Part shown: piece after piece, positions 7,019-8,021 of the stretch
How positions within the stretch are numbered: the first letter of the stretch is position 1
Layout of the letters: every line of letters begins with the position of its first letter
From: Oscillospiraceae bacterium
GTDB taxonomy: Bacteria; Bacillota; Clostridia; Oscillospirales; Acutalibacteraceae
Direction: 5' to 3'
Assembly (NCBI GenBank): GCA_902761265.1
Contig: CACWJV010000091.1
Location: forward strand, 1-8,021
Length of the DNA stretch: 8,021 nt
Program-made: the position numbers and the translations under genes
Notes under the pieces: model-generated
The model's database searches: none
What the model was told of the DNA's origin: nothing
The model's input: the letters and a program-made list of their open reading frames with translations, nothing else

Positions 7019-7027
7019 TATACGCAT

Positions 7028-7053
7028 ATATGCGCAGATCAACGCATATTTTT
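7028..7053 (+). terminator. First candidate terminator after the membrane protein gene
   Basis: ATATGCG (7028-7034) pairs with CGCATAT (7043-7049) around an 8-base loop and runs into T5 (7049-7053), ten bases after the stop codon. The left arm is also part of a perfect 12-bp palindrome CGCATATATGCG (7023-7034), so alternative pairing is possible. The stem is short, so this terminator is probably weaker than the next hairpin. Confidence 0.5.
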
Positions 7054-7067
7054 GGCGAAAAGAAAAC

Positions 7068-7109
7068 GCGCTCGTGTAAAGGTTATGCCTTTCCATGAGC
7101 GCTTTCTTT
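7068..7109 (+). terminator. Second terminator, possibly bidirectional
   Basis: The outer stem 7068-7076 / 7094-7102 has 9 bp including one G-T pair. After one mismatch, an inner stem AAAGG / CCTTT (7078-7082 / 7088-7092) closes a 5-base loop. TTTCTTT (7103-7109) follows on the plus strand. On the minus strand the same hairpin is followed by a T-rich stretch (7066 down to 7058, interrupted by one C), so it could also stop leftward transcripts from the DUF5696-like gene, for which no closer terminator is visible. Confidence 0.75.
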
Positions 7110-7130
7110 GTAAAGGAATTTTCTTGCATC

Positions 7131-7249
7131 TGTTGAAAACTTCGTGAAAAACGTGAAAAACTATTTGTTTTCAACAATGAAATTCTGAAAATGAATTTTA
7201 AAGCGGTGATTTTGTGAAGTTTTTCACTTTACTAACATAGTTTTCCACA
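7131..7249. repeat. Cluster of six GT[TG][GA]AAAAC 9-mers in an AT-rich gap
   Basis: Three copies lie on the plus strand: GTTGAAAAC (7132-7140), GTGAAAAAC (7144-7152) and GTGAAAAAC (7153-7161). Three are on the minus strand: 7167-7175, 7219-7227 and 7240-7248. The first and fourth form a perfect 10-bp inverted repeat (7131-7140 with 7167-7176) that encloses the tandem pair. Shifted by one base, the copies read as degenerate DnaA boxes; TTTTCCACA at 7241-7249 differs from TTATCCACA at one position. The gap lies between the convergent ends of two genes, and I see no gene in it. Confidence 0.6.
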
Positions 7250-7312
7250 TCCGGCGATGCGGAATATTCATTTTGACGCAGGGTTTTGTATATGCACACG
7301 GCTGAATCCTTT

Positions 7313-8021
7313 TTAGCTGTCCACGCGCAGCGCACTGCGCGGCGCAACCGTAACGCTGTCCGCGTCGGCAGGCTGATCCGTAAAGTTGACATAGATATGT
7401 GCGGTGCCGAATGAGGTGCAGGTCACGCCGCTGTGGATTTCGCGGAACGCCGTAATCTGCCGGCCGGAAAGATCACCCAACAGACTCCGCAGTGTGCTGT
7501 AGCTTTGTTGCGCCTGCGAAATGGAGTGGACGTAGCACAGCGGGTCATCGGTACCGTCGCGGCTGTAGTCGGCCGCATACCATTCGTAATACGGCACAGC
7601 GCCGCACTGCGCTGCGAGCAAAAATGCCTGTTGGGGATCGTCGGCGAGATTCATCGCCTGGCCGGCATAGAACGTATAGCCGTGCATAATTGTTTGCAAA
7701 AACGGGACGGATCCCGTGATGGTGTTGGTATAGGTCGCTGTGAGCGGAATTTCCAACAACGAACCGGCGTATTTCACAGCATACAGGTTGGCGCCGTACA
7801 GGATCAGATTCTGACGGGCGGCAAACAGGGATACTTCGTTGCCGATCAGATCCCGCATCTGCTGCGCAGTAGGCGCGCGGCGGCTGGCGGAATCGGTGTA
7901 AAGATCCCGGGCTGCGTCCGGGACGCAGACGCCGGCGGCGTCCAGACTGTTTAAATCGTACAGCAGCGACTGTGTCCGCTTTTCCAACCGGTCCGCGCCG
8001 CAGCGCGCAAGCGTGACTGTA
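7313..8021 (-). CDS. DUF5696-like protein, C-terminal part (runs off right edge)
   Basis: The last 236 residues of a larger protein are visible. The frame stays open from the window edge to the TAA at 7313-7315, so a TTG at 7987 is not taken as a start. The segment with IPLTATYTNTITGSVPFLQT, then MHGYTFYAGQAMNLADDPQQAF and GAVPYYEW, resembles from memory the conserved HGY/NL/YYEW-type region near the end of DUF5696 proteins. These are large secreted proteins of Clostridia and Paenibacillus with a predicted glycosidase-like barrel. The last roughly 60 residues, with THVYVNF-like strands (AHIYVNFTDQPAD) and a closing SVTVAPRSALRV, look like the small beta domain that often follows such barrels. 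The activity is unproven. It converges with the rsmA unit. A role in extracellular glycan breakdown would fit the secreted proteins at the left of the window, but that link is inference. Confidence 0.65.
   Translation of the reverse strand, partial: TVTLARCGADRLEKRTQSLLYDLNSLDAAGVCVPDAARDLYTDSASRRAPTAQQMRDLIGNEVSLFAARQNLILYGANLYAVKYAGSLLEIPLTATYTNTITGSVPFLQTIMHGYTFYAGQAMNLADDPQQAFLLAAQCGAVPYYEWYAADYSRDGTDDPLCYVHSISQAQQSYSTLRSLLGDLSGRQITAFREIHSGVTCTSFGTAHIYVNFTDQPADADSVTVAPRSALRVDS

Noticed and set aside
7131..7249. Chromosomal replication origin
   Set aside because: DnaA-like 9-mers are present and rsmA can lie in the origin-proximal part of some Firmicutes chromosomes. However, there is no exact TTATCCACA box, no dnaA or dnaN nearby, and the site is between converging gene ends, so only a weak DnaA-binding cluster is proposed.
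7198..7392. A 64-codon minus-strand frame overlapping the end of the DUF5696-like gene
   Set aside because: It has no ribosome binding site and a low-complexity, arginine-rich start from another frame of the gene; it is most likely chance.

Overview
The window looks like chromosomal DNA of a Gram-positive Firmicute, most likely an uncultured Clostridia/Oscillospiraceae-type gut bacterium. The reasons are a type II lipoprotein solute-binding protein, strong AGGAGG-type ribosome binding sites, near-consensus sigma-A-type promoters, a DUF5696-like protein, and GC-rich genes separated by distinctly AT-rich gaps. The taxonomy is inferred from style and not from a marker search. No rRNA, tRNA, CRISPR array, insertion sequence or phage gene was seen.

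Left part, all on the minus strand and read right to left from about 4735 to 1. galE (UDP-glucose 4-epimerase) is followed 52 bases later by a secreted metallophosphoesterase of 534 residues, and this pair ends at a perfect 11-bp hairpin terminator (2007-2040). Next is a lone lipoprotein ABC-type solute-binding protein (526-1929) with its own terminator (465-509). A second, different secreted metallophosphoesterase then starts from its own promoter and runs off the left edge. Two exported phosphoesterases and one binding lipoprotein suggest scavenging of phosphorylated compounds or glycans at the cell surface. No permease or ATPase is present to complete a transporter.

Middle and right, plus strand. 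rsmA (16S rRNA dimethyladenosine transferase, 288 residues from 4836) is translationally coupled through TGATG to an unrecognised four-segment membrane protein of 438 residues. That protein resembles the sensor half of a clostridial histidine kinase without any kinase domain. Two hairpin terminators follow it.

Right edge, minus strand: the C-terminal 236 residues of a DUF5696-like (predicted glycosidase-like) protein converge on the rsmA unit.

Two non-coding spots stand out. The galE/rsmA gap carries two excellent promoters that point at each other, with their predicted start points only a few bases apart. The 294-base gap between the convergent genes holds six copies of a GT[TG][GA]AAAAC 9-mer (three in each orientation) that resemble degenerate DnaA boxes.
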